NCBI RefSeq assembly: GCF_964204645.1
Contig: NC_134026.1
Span: 11,372,450 to 11,436,449, forward strand
Source of the DNA: Tubulanus polymorphus
Lineage: Eukaryota; Nemertea; Palaeonemertea; Tubulaniformes; Tubulanidae
DNA length: 64,000 nucleotides
Reading direction: 5' to 3'
This document shows positions 33,349-44,300 of the stretch, one piece after another; the first letter of the stretch is position 1; each line of letters begins with the position of its first letter. Made by a program: the position numbers and the translations under genes. The notes under the pieces are model-generated. The model made no database searches, was not told the DNA's origin, and saw only the letters and a program-made list of their open reading frames with translations.

Positions 33349-33898
33349 GGGTCTGATAGTGAAAGTGATTAAGATAATTATTATATTTAACTCAAATAAT
33401 AATATTAGTTGAAAATTGTATAAAATAATAGTAAATAAAAAAGGGGGTTTTAAGTATTTAAGGTATTTAAGGTATCTAATACATATCTAATACATATCTA
33501 ATATATATTATTTGAAAATACCTTAAATTATATATTTTTTTAAAATTTATATTGAAACCTTAGTAATAATAAATAACCTTTATTATTTTCAAACTTCATA
33601 TATTAGTTGAAAAATAAAAATAAATTGGTTGAAAATTGTATAAATAATATTTATTTTAAAAAAGGGGTTTTAAGTATTAAGGTATCTAATACAGAGGTAG
33701 GTATTAGGGTATATAATAGGGTATCTAATACATAGGTATATTTTAAACATATTTCAATATTTATATTTGTATGAGTTAGATTTTTAAACATTAAAAGTGT
33801 TAGTGAAGTTTTATTGAAATAATTCATATATATATACATGAATAACATATAAATGAATAACTTCTAAAATCAATTTAGTAATAAAATATGTATAATAA
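33349..33898. repeat. AT-rich spacer with direct repeats and internal terminal-repeat copy
   Basis: No gene. Two related blocks (about 33408-33490 and 33629-33740) share TTGAAAATTGTATAAA and GGTATCTAATACA. From about 33740 to 33850 the sequence matches the inner left terminal repeat at 14680-14770, ending at the HNH start. This places terminal-repeat DNA inside the element. Confidence 0.65.
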
Positions 33899-34553
33899 AT
33901 GGAACCAGAACAACCACAAACTATCAATATTACAAATAACACTGGTGTCATAAATATATACTACAAGAAGTGTTCTAAATGTGAATTAGATAAATTAGCT
34001 ATAACAGAATTTAATAAGCGTAAGATTAGCAAAGATGGTTTTCAATATTGCTGTAAAACTTGTACTAAACTATATACCAAACAATATCGAGAAGATAATA
34101 GGGAAGCTTATAATGATTATAAGACAGAATATACGAGAGAAAGATATAAAACAGATCTTAATTTTAGATTGAAACAATGCTTAAGATATAGATTAACACA
34201 ATTATTCAACAAAGAAACACATTCAGAAACATTATCTAATTTGTTGGGTTTGTACAGATGAATTTCTCAAATCATGGATTATATTTCAATTCGACTATAA
34301 AATGAACATAGATAATTATGGGAATTATTACCATATTGATCATGTGTTACCGATAGCTAAATTTAACATGAATGATGAAAACAATGAAAAACTTATTTGG
34401 AATAGGAAAAATTTAGGACCTTTAGAAAAGAAGGAAAACATAATTAAATCTAACAAACTAGATATGAAATTATATTTAGATCAACTGGATAAAGCAAAGA
34501 CATTTGTTGAATTATGGAACTCAACACATAATGAAAAATACGTTGAAGCTTAA
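33899..34553 (+). pseudogene. HNH endonuclease-like gene 1, frameshifted
   Basis: Close relative of 2133-2747: CSKC...CCKTC zinc ribbon, basic middle, then after a frameshift near 34250 the HNH core HIDHVLPIAKF and LIWNRKNLGPL, ending EKYVEA. It keeps the ATG in AATAAATGG context that the minus-strand copy has lost. TIR-like DNA directly upstream may act as its promoter. It would be a DNA nuclease of homing type, inactive here because of the frameshift. Confidence 0.65.
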
Positions 34554-34559
34554 GCGCTT

Positions 34560-35460
34560 AGAAAACCGGTTACTCTCGATCTATGTCAAACTGCCTATAT
34601 GTAATTGTATTAGGTTGTTTACAAAAACATCTGTGCCGCATTTTATATTCAGTTGAATGGGGCGCGCCTCATTTGAATATGTGCTATTTCAGTTGAAAAG
34701 GATTAATCAATTGCATTACAAAGGAACATCTGTTGCTTGGACAATGTTTAGCTAGTGAATAACTGGCAGTTATAAGCGCGCATAAGCATAGGAACGCATA
34801 GGATATTCTCTCTATAAACACAATTTTAGGAGTTTACAGTTATAAATGTAAGTACTGTTTTTGTTGTTATTAAGGCGTTGGGAAACGTTAAACATGTAAA
34901 ACTTACCCTGGTAAGATGCGCCACAAATGGCCATGTTTAAATGCTGTAATTAATATTTTACAACTACAACTTCAAGTTAGTTTTATTCTACGCTAGATAT
35001 TTATCTTTTAGATAACAAATGAAGACCATTAAATCAAGAAAGTGAAGATAGGAGGATGTGGAATCAGAAATAATGGATATTTCAACTCATGAGACTGTAG
35101 CCGTTTAGCCATACTGTATAGGCTTCCAATGCATTACGTTTGTCGGAATTTCAATTGCGTCATTAAGCTGTTGTTAATGACACACAGTGACAAGTGTTGT
35201 ATTGTACTTTATTGATTCCTGCATTCCACGCATACCTTACCGCTCCTCTCAGGAGCGGCTTGGAATGTGGAAATCGGTAATGATTGTAGAATAAAATATA
35301 TGTGTGTTTATGAAATAGTATTTCCACCAGTTTCTATGAATTTATTTTCAGTTTGAGGATTTATTATCAAGGATCCGAAATGACTTATCTGGACAGTTAT
35401 AATTACTGCTCCTAATAGATAAACAATAGTAGTGAGATATTAAATCCTAATTTAAATACA
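34560..35460. other. inter-HNH module with splice-like signals
   Basis: Noticeably richer in G+C than its surroundings. 34770-34890 is related to 3490-3620 (reversed), including the ATGTAAGTACTG donor-like site, and a TATCTTTTAG acceptor-like site at 35000. A hairpin CCGCTCCTCTCAGGAGCGG lies near 35240. No protein is recognised. It may be a captured host promoter/intron carried by both copies. Confidence 0.4.
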
Positions 35461-35473
35461 AAGTGTATTATAA

Positions 35474-36261
35474 ATGGAGGAACAATCACAAGCTATAAAT
35501 ATAAACAATAATATTGGTGTTGTAAATATATATATCAGAAGACATGTTGCAAATGTAAAAAAAGTAAACCATTTACAGAATATTATAATCATAAAACTAA
35601 GAAAGATGGTAAACAAACATATTGCAAAAGCTGTATTAAACTATATAATAAAAAATTTCTTGAAAATAATCCAAATTATTCAACAGAATATTATATGGAT
35701 AATATTGAAAAATTCAAAGTTAAAAATAAAAAATGGAGAGAAAATCATCGAGATTATAAAACAGAATATATGAGAGAATGGAGGGATAATAATCGTGAAC
35801 ATTATACAGAATATATGAATAATTATCAAAAAGAAAGGCGCCAAACAGATTTTAATTTTAAATTGAAAAAATATCTAAGTTCTAGATTATCAAATTTATT
35901 CAGTAAAGATAGACACTCATACACACTAACAAATTTATTGGATTGTTCAGATGAATTTCTCAAATCATGGATTACATTTCAGTTCAATGATGAAATGAAT
36001 ATTAATAATTATGGAGATTATTTTCATATTGATCACGTTTTACCAATATCTAAATTTGACATGAATGATGAATATGATAAAAAGTTAATTTGGAATTGGA
36101 AGAATCTAAGGCCCCTCGAAAAGAAAGAAAATATGATTAAACATGACAAACTAGATTTACCGTTATATTTAGAACAGTTAACAAAGGCAAAGAAATTCAT
36201 TGAATTATGGAACAATGATCCAAATAATGAACAATATGTTGAATCGTTATTGAGTGGATAA
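35474..36261 (+). pseudogene. HNH endonuclease-like gene 2, frameshifted early
   Basis: TATAAATGG start and MEEQSQAININNN opening, then a frameshift near 35535. The zinc ribbon (CCKCKKSK...YCKSC) lies in a different frame, and the HNH core in 35695-36261: HIDHVLPISKF, LIWNWKNLRPL, KENMIKHDK. A longer basic region than in copy 1 (repeated EYM-x-EWRDNN-like units). Divergent from copies 1 and 3, so the duplication is old. Confidence 0.65.
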
Positions 36262-36498
36262 AGATTAATATATCTCAAATAAAATATAATAAAAATTACA
36301 TAACTTCAACTAGCTAGTGAATTCTATTATATTTTTAATATTTTCTTTTGGTAATTCTAATTGACACTAGATTGAATAGATTTGAATAGAAATTCTTTAA
36401 CTTTAACTAACCTAGTCAATTTAGTATTAACCCAAAGAGATACTAGTATCATTTTATAATACTTATAATATTTTTCTTATTAAATTTCTCTGATATAA

Positions 36499-36723
36499 AT
36501 GTCAAAGAAATCGAGTAAGAATAGTATTGATATTGAAAAAACGTTAGATGATTTGGGTATAAGTGATAATAAAGATACAGTTGTTTCTAATTCTATTCAC
36601 GTTAATAACAATATTGATTATGAATACTACTTATATTGTAAACACCATCTTGAGTTACTAATTGCTGGCGGGAAATCTAAAGAGTTTTTAACTAAGACTA
36701 TTACTTTTCAAGAATTAGATTAG
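36499..36723 (+). CDS. small hydrophilic Polinton protein (MSKK family)
   Basis: Intact 74 residues in TATAAATGTC context. Begins MSKKSSKNSIDIEKTLDDLG and includes YYLYCKHHLELLIAGG. Its stop TAG is directly followed by the ATG of the next gene. Homologue of the broken frame at 1600-1830. No domain recognised. Confidence 0.5.
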   Translation: MSKKSSKNSIDIEKTLDDLGISDNKDTVVSNSIHVNNNIDYEYYLYCKHHLELLIAGGKSKEFLTKTITFQELD

Positions 36724-37104
36724 ATGAAACCAGATAAAGTAATAAAATATTTTAAGATTTATGAAGAAGCTAGATTAGCTAGAATAAATGATTCTATTTC
36801 AGATGGTATTGTCAAATGTTATTCTAAGTTATGTAACCGGTTAATACCAATTGATGAAAATAAATTATATAGTGATTTGAAAAATGACTACTTAGTTATG
36901 ACTGAATTACAAAATGGGTTGGTTATGCTTCATTTCAATTAGGATCGGTTATGACATTAATTTCTACTGGTGTCATAACATTTTCGAATATCAAACCTAT
37001 GGAATATAAATCAGGTAAGAACGAAACAGATGACGCTGTACTACAACCAAACGGTGAAACAGAAAATGAAAGAGAACAAAAATTAACTAAAATAAATGAG
37101 TGAT
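36724..37104 (+). pseudogene. MKPDK-family membrane protein, frameshifted
   Basis: Homologue of 1240-1599. The first 63 or so codons agree, then a missing A near 36911 shifts the frame (ending HFN at 36942). The remaining membrane segment and tail are recognisable in the next frame, up to a TGA overlapping the start of the next gene. Confidence 0.5.
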
Positions 37105-37455
37105 GGCGTTAAGAAAAAGGATAGATCCGAGAAACAAATTAAATGGGCAAGAGAATTAGGTAAAAGATCTTCAGAATTAAAAAAAGCTAAGAAAAAGAAA
37201 TTAACTGATATAAATGAATCACAGAAATTATCTGATATTGATTCAAATAACAATCCATCTAATTCTTCTAATGCTGGAAGTAATAATTACTCATATATTA
37301 CAATTGGATTAGTAACGGTTATTATATTCTCTGGTGTAATATATAAATCAAAATTCAAATCTGATGATAAAGATGATTCCAATGATGATAAACCAGAAAA
37401 TAAGTCAAATCATAAAGTCATTGAAACTAAATCTAAATTATTATTAATGGATTAA
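37096..37455 (+). CDS. small basic protein with C-terminal membrane anchor
   Basis: 119 residues, AATAAATGAG start, homologue of 900-1229 with ten extra residues at the end. Basic N-terminus (EKQIKWARELGKRSSELKKA), Asn/Ser linker, hydrophobic helix (YITIGLVTVIIFSGVIY) and acidic tail. Ends six bases before the integrase ATG. Confidence 0.6.
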   Translation: MSDGVKKKDRSEKQIKWARELGKRSSELKKAKKKKLTDINESQKLSDIDSNNNPSNSSNAGSNNYSYITIGLVTVIIFSGVIYKSKFKSDDKDDSNDDKPENKSNHKVIETKSKLLLMD

Positions 37456-37461
37456 AATAAG

Positions 37462-38551
37462 ATGAAAAAAGAACAATATTTAAGAGATTTATATTATAAC
37501 CCGGAAAGTGAAGTATCATATTCTAGCGTTTCAGAATTATGGGATAAAATTAAATCTGATAAAGAAAATGGTAATATAAAATATAGTGAATTAAAATCAT
37601 GGCTACAAAATCAACCAACATATCAAATCCACAAGAAAATGGATGAAATTTTTAACAAGAAAAGTTATGGTTTCATATATCGATCAACAATGGCAAGCAG
37701 ATTTAATTGACATGAAGAACTTAGAGGAATACAACAAAGGATATTTATGGATACTGAATGTTATAGACATATTCAGTAGACACGCATGGAGTATACCAAT
37801 CAAAAGTAAAACTGGTATAGAAGTGACAAATGCTTTTAAATCAATATTTAAAGAAGCTATTCCAGATAAGATACAATTTGATGAAGGTAAGGAATTTTAT
37901 AACAAACATTTTTAAAAACTATTATCTGATAACGATGTAGATTATTTTTCAACACATTCAGATAAAAAAGCATCTATTATAGAAAGATTTAATAAAACAT
38001 TGAAAACTAGAATGTGGAAATATTTTACTGCTAATGAAACATATAAATATATCGATGTGTTAGATGATTTAGTGAAAGGTTATAATAATTCTAAACATAG
38101 TTCTATAAATATGAAACCTATACAAGCTAGAAAAGAAGATAATTCGGAAATAGTTTGGAATAATTTATATGGAGCATTTGTTACACATGATTTTGGAGAA
38201 CCTAAATTTAAAATTGGACAACACGTTAGAATATCTAAATATAGAAAAACATTTTATAAAGGTTATACCCCTAATTTTACAGCAGAAATATTCAAGATTA
38301 AAAAGATAATATTAACTAAACCATTTGTTTATAAACTAGAAGATCTAAAAGATGAAGAAATATTAGGTTATTTCTATGAACAAGAATTATCACTTGTACC
38401 AAATCCAGATGAAATAGAATACAAAATAGAAAAAGTATTGAAAACAAAAACTCTTAAAGGAAAAAAGTATTCTTTGGTGAAATATAAAGGATATGATGAT
38501 AAATTTAATGAATGGATTTTATCTAGTAAAATTAAAAGAATAAATGAATAA
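37462..38551 (+). pseudogene. Polinton integrase with C-terminal chromodomain
   Basis: Frames 37462-37710, 37643-37915 and 38000-38551. Core Asp in QADLIDM, second Asp in QFDEGKEFYN and Glu in ASIIERFNK, followed by a linker with KFKIGQHVRISKYRKTF and a C-terminal chromodomain (YKIEKVLKTKTLKGKKYSL, then VKYKGYDDKFNEWI). Chromodomains in integrases target chromatin. Frame break near 37650 and an in-frame TAA at 37913-37915 disable it. The stop overlaps the ATPase start by eight bases. Confidence 0.85.
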
Positions 38552-39151
38552 AGATTTATTTATATTTGAACCGCATAATATGTTAGTTACTGGAGTAACC
38601 AATTGTGGTAAAACACATTTCATATTAAACTTGTTAGAAACTATAAGAATCATTTTGATAATATAATATTATTCTGTCCTACTTATGAAATGAATAAAAC
38701 ATATAATAGAGATATAGTTAGGATAAAAAAGTTTATTATATTAGATCCTAAAACAGTAAAAGAAAATTTAGATAATTGTATTAAAATAGCAATTGATACT
38801 TATAAAGGATCAAATACATTATTCATTATAGATGATTTCGCTAATTTACATGATTCAAAAGTGAGAGAAAGTGAGTTATGTTATTTAGCTTTTTCTGGGA
38901 GACATTTTGGGATAACAACATGGGTTTTAAATCAAAAATATAATTCAATTGTTAAAGACTTTAGGGAGAATATAAGATTTCTAGTTTTATTCTATAACAA
39001 AGATAGAAAATCTATGCAACAATCATTGGAAGAAAATCAAATTATACCTACTGAATTACATGATGAATATATGAATAAATTAAAGAATAATAAAGGTTCA
39101 AAATTATTACTGAGACTACAATTTCCATATGAATATAAATTTATAAAATAA
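38544..39151 (+). pseudogene. A32-like DNA-packaging ATPase, frameshifted
   Basis: FtsK/HerA-type ATPase that would fill the capsid with DNA. The start at 38544 (AATAAATGA, overlapping the integrase end) gives Walker A GVTNCGKT within the first 25 residues. After a one-base loss near 38645 the frame 38690-39151 continues with Walker B LFIIDDFA, a sensor-like region (LAFSGRHFGITTWVLNQ) and a C-terminal YNKDRKSMQQSL block. About 200 residues in total, as usual for the family. Confidence 0.8.
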
Positions 39152-39152
39152 C

Positions 39153-39290
39153 TATTTATATATCTATCTATCTATTCTATAAGAGCTCGTTAATTACTCG
39201 TTACTTTTTTACTAACACTTTTATATTGAATAATCTATCAATTTATATGTTATTCATATATATTTTATCCATGTATATGAATATTTTAAG
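39153..39290. repeat. right terminal inverted repeat body
   Basis: Inverted counterpart of 14537-14675, and same orientation as 3945-4074. Starts right after the ATPase stop. Confidence 0.8.
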
Positions 39291-39484
39291 AGTAATAGGG
39301 GTAATGGGCTTTCAGGTTAAAGGTTGAACGGTTGAGAAATTTTCTAAATATGAAAATAATAATAATTTCTACTTGAATTAGGAGTGTACGCGACTAATTC
39401 AAGTAGAAATTATTGTTATTTTCATATTTGGAAAATTTCTCGACCGTTTGACCTTTGGCCTGAAAGCCCATTACCCCTATTACT
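39291..39484. repeat. right terminal palindrome with 91-bp arms
   Basis: Arms 39291-39381 and 39394-39484, a few mismatches, loop GAGTGTACGCGA at 39382-39393. Begins AGTAATAGGGG and ends CCCCTATTACT. The element probably ends at 39484; the following AACAAC is not matched on the left, where the outer arm is lost. Confidence 0.85.
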
Positions 39485-39551
39485 AACAACCGACAGTGTT
39501 TTGAAATGGGGGAAGTCCGTACCATCGTATGGAACTGACACTGTTACGCTG

Positions 39552-39586
39552 TTATACGATCTCCGTCCCGGACGGAGATCGTATAA
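39552..39586. repeat. perfect 17-bp-arm palindrome outside the Polinton
   Basis: TTATACGATCTCCGTCC and its exact mirror with one central base. It lies 68 bases outside the element end. Role unknown. Confidence 0.8.
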
Positions 39587-41311
39587 TGTTACTTCCTTTG
39601 TTAGTTAACGGACTCCGTTAAATAAAAAAGGAAGTTTCCACTTGTTGACAGTTTTAACCAACTCATGAGCTGTGATACTATCCGCACCAGAAGAGCGAGC
39701 TACGTCATTCATGGAGTTGGGTGCCAGTGATCTACCGTGCGAAAAAACTTTTGGTTGTATATTGGACATACAGAATGATAATCAATACTGCCGCATTTCC
39801 ACAAACGACCGGAACGGTATTGCCATTCTTCGGGTACTAGCATTTGGTGGTACTTTTTAGGTGTATTCAATTCCCCGGGATTGAATTTTATAGTTTAGCA
39901 AGCCTTGGTTGTGCTCGGTCATTCACCCTAACTTATTCTTATTATCATTGGTGTCTAAAACGTAGCTACCAGTTTGTAAGGGCAGACACATTGATATTAG
40001 TCCGTCGGAGAATCACCAATGTTTATGTTTATGTTTTACTAACTCACGATATTTTGTATTAATGAAATAATTATAGTTCTGAATACTTCGATCAGAATCT
40101 TACTTTTTTATTGAACTGCGTATAAAAGAGATATTATTCGTGACTGTCTGTAGATTTGCATTCTTTTATGTTTGCACAGTTGATATTTTGTAGTTTTACT
40201 TCGCAGTCCAGAACATTTCTTCTATGACCAGCGACATCGTCTTGCGCCGCTAGGTGTCCGCACGAAGTTATGAAGTTATACGTCCACTCCCACTAGAAGC
40301 CCGGCCGTACAAGATTATCAACCAGAAGCTTTTCGTAGTATCACGACGTCAGCCGGAAATTTCTACTTGGTTGTGCTTGGTCTGTCACCCTAACTTATTC
40401 TTGTCATCATTGGTGTATAAAACATAACCTCTAGTTTGTAAGCACAGACATATTGATATCAACCCCCCGAAGAGATCACCTGTGTTTATATAGTGCTTGC
40501 TGTCCACAGGGTAAGTTTTACCAACTCACGATATTTTGTATAAATGATATAATCCTAGTTCTGAATACTTCGATTAGAATCATACTTTGTGATTGAAAAG
40601 AGATGTTATTTTTTCAAATTAATGGGATGAACCATTATTGCAATACAAACTGATGCAGTGTAAAACTGTCTTGAATACAAAGCAAACTAGTCTAGTACCT
40701 AGCCGTTGTTCCTCAAACAACGTCTTGGGCGAAAGTGCTCATAAGGTAAATTTTCGTCCCTCATTTTGAGGGACGAGGCTATGAGCGTCTATTTCACCCC
40801 TTAAAACACCACCAACTTACCTCAAACTGACTGTTCTGTAATCATATGGAAGTTAACTATTGTTTGTGCATAAATTTTTAATGCTAAGTAGCTTTTGACG
40901 ATCGTAGTAGCTCAAAACGTTTGACTTGTCGCCTCAAAAAACAGTTGAAGTGAAGCAACATAACAAATATGGCGGCTTTTCGCGGTGCATGATGGGAGTG
41001 TAAATTACGGATTCGAACTTAAACTTGGACTGCGTCGATGCCAATGCAGATATTATTGTTGTTTCAAATTATTAAAGTAGTTCTAGAATTTGTTAACGTA
41101 AACATTATTTTCTGACAACCTTATATTATTGATATATTATGGTGGCAAAAATAAAATCAAACAATTTTTTGCGAAATCGGCATTTTATTAGAGTCAATTT
41201 TAAAAATACCGCCGGTGAGTCACGTGATGAGATGACGTTAGAGGTTGGCAACACGAACCCGGAAGTAAATGAAATGCGTTTGTTTCTCGGCGTTATTTTT
41301 TCGAGTTTACG
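39587..41311. repeat. non-coding flank with about 210-bp direct repeat
   Basis: No gene supported. Two related copies at about 39905-40115 and 40372-40590 share CACCCTAACTTATTCTT, AACTCACGATATTTTGTAT and TTCTGAATACTTCGAT. A hairpin TCGTCCCTCA/TGAGGGACGA is at 40754-40776. The last 300 bases before 41312 contain an AACCCGGAAGTAAA motif (ETS-like) and could be a host promoter, as the same motif occurs upstream of the gene ending at 61449. Confidence 0.55.
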
Positions 41312-44300
41312 ATGGTAAAAAAATGTGTCGCGTACGGGTGTGCTAACACACATAAGGATGGTGTATCTTTACACACATTTCCGCATCCAGTAAAGGATGA
41401 GCAGCGATACAAAGACTGGATTAGGCAAGTGAATCGTACACGTCATGACTAGCCGGGATCGCCGTCGATGAATTCATTAAATGGCCGGCAGTCGACGATT
41501 TGAATGACCTGAAGAGAGGCTTTTTTGATCTGGCCGGATTTCCGAACGTTGTTGGTGCCGTCGACTGTATGCACATTCGCATTCAGGCTCCAACAGAAAA
41601 TGAGCCAGCTTTCGTCAACAGAAAGAGCTTTCATAGCATCAATGTTCAGGCAATATGTGATCATAAAGGTAAAATATATTCCCAGTTAATGTTTTGTTTC
41701 TCCCGTAATTCATATATTTCCGGGTACTTGCGACTAGATGCAGCAAGCGACAGTTTTATCTCAGTCTTAGCATTACAGTAGAAGGCGCTACTATACAGTC
41801 CCTAATCTTCCCCGCTTCAATACTGGTCCGAATCCCAAGATAGGTCTACCATCATGAAGCATACTGATCCACAGCTGAATTGTACTTTCAAAAAGATCAA
41901 ACGATTTATATACGTAGGTTTCTTGGCATGTCCTGGGAGAACACACGCATTGTTCCTTATGTACGATAATACATTATCCGCCTTAATGGTTGTTTGTCTG
42001 AAACATTTATACTTGTATCAGACGAGCATTCTAAATCACTTTGAAGGTAATCACGGCGCTGTAGTCATGAGAAGAATTCGTGGAAATGAGCAATTATGAA
42101 ATCAACTTATGAAACACTCGCTGACCCTTAGTCTGATAATTCGATAATAAGGAGTAATATTAAAGAGTAATATTAAAAAGTAATATTAAAGAGTTTTATT
42201 ATTTTAATTAATAAGTGTTTGTGTGTTTAAATTTGAATGTACTAATAATGATAAAGAATATAATTAAGAAAGATGATATTTCGGCTTACATTGTATATTA
42301 CTATTTAGACAAAATTAAATACCATTCATTGTGGGAATTGTAATCATTGGATAAGTTAAAATAAATGAGTTCGAGGGTTGGAAAAATAGTATATATGTAA
42401 TCTCTTCGGTGCGGTTGAGAAGGAGAGCAGACCGGCAGGTATCATGACGTCGAGGGTCGGGTTAAAGTTAGCAGCGAATGAAAAGTCTAGGAATCAGGAC
42501 CCCAGCTCTGCGTCGTGGTGCTGCGTTGGTTGCTCGTTCCCTTTTACGGCTGGCCGCAAGCAGGGTTCTGGATTTTTCTTGGGTGTGGACGCAGCCGTAT
42601 AAAAGGGGCCGCACCTCGAGAGAGAGCGGACTCTTTTAGAAAGCATTTTCAGGGGAAGCATTAGAAGACTATAGAACAGATAACTTTCGGCTATACGGTT
42701 GAATTGCATCTTCTTGTGTGCGGGATTTGTAACAAAATTCTAAATTAAAAGGTAGGGAATTTTATAAATTGTTGAGACTATAGTTCAGTTAAAATTGTAG
42801 AATTAAAGTTGAGTATTATCATATTTAAATCCGGAGTTCCTTTTATTCCTTGGTTTTCGGGTTTCTGTGTTCGTGGTCGACTTTCTCGCCAGGGACCGGA
42901 GTTTGTAATATAGGAAAAAGACAATAGAGAAAGGGACCGCGGAACAATATCCTACTTATGTTTGTGTCAAACTTAACCCTCAGTCATTATACGTAAAAAA
43001 TGTCTATTAGCAGGCCTATTGATCACGCTGTTTTTCTTCTTTCTAGCAAGATTCACTCATGATAGTCATATATTCCGATCATCTCCAGTCAGCAGGTATG
43101 AATGTCTCCGTCTCACTTGAACTATGTGTTCGCCCTCCCTTGTTTCTGTAATTTATGAACTATAAAAATAACCTTTTCATAGATATCAATTCTTGCATAT
43201 TCTAAAGTGTTACGTTATTGGAAAAACCAGAAGGAAAATAATTTTCTCATGAGTCGAAATCTAAGAAAAAGTCCATTTGACTGAGAATTGCTATCAGTCA
43301 TTGGAATCTTTTCTTATTGAAGCTTAGAACCATTCACCATCTATAACTCACAACTTGATTTAGAAATGGCTGATTTCTTCTTTCCTAGATATTTGGAAGC
43401 ACATCCAGAATATGATGGCATCGTTTTAGGAGATAGTGGATATGCGTGCCGGAGGTTTCTGCTTACTCCGTTTTTACATCCGCGCTCAAGGGCAGAAAGA
43501 AGGTACAATGTCTCTCATAAAAGTACCAGAAGCATCATAGAAAGGGCTTTTGGAATCTTTAAACGCCGATTCCACATTCTACACGGAGAGATAAGAATGA
43601 TACCCGGACGTGTCTGTAAGATCGTTTTGTGCTGTGCCATACTACACAACATAGCTATACAGTTGGATGAACCAGAGCCCGCAGATGTCGTCGACGAAAT
43701 GGAGTTTGATGACGTCTTTGCACCACTAAATGTTGATGGCGTGGCATTCAGTGCCAGGCATTTCAATGACTAAAATCAATCTAATCATGGGAACAATCTT
43801 TAATAAAATTGAAAAAAACATTCAATCATACGTTGTATTGGATAATTATAAACATGAAATGGAATCTTTAAATTATTCTTCTAATTTTCTAATTTCCAGA
43901 AGTACTTTTTGTTTTTGGAATTCTGCCACTTCTTTCTGGACAACCAGCAACTCGCACTGAAGCTGCAATCGGTCATCAGTGGTAAACTTCCTCCGTTTTG
44001 GCAGTTTTGCTACTACTGACTCCGGCAGCGTAGTTGTCAGCTTCTCTTGCTCCTCTGTAACTTTTGGCTCAGGTTCCGAATTGCTGTCAATCAGCGATTG
44101 TAATTCATAAGCATCTGAAAATGAGAAATCAACCCAATGAGTAAGATGAGGTAATAAAAAGCTGATTGACATAGAATTGAATTGGACCGAGCCAAATTCC
44201 AAATCCGTAACCGCAATTTAGGTACACCCTCCATTAGTAGTTTTAGGTTCTTCTTGAACTTTGCTGTACATGACTGCATGTTGCCTAAGTTAACAGTTAT

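Noticed and set aside
42380-42975. Solo LTR within the Harbinger
   Set aside because: TATA box and composition fit, but no TG/CA borders with matching target duplication could be found.
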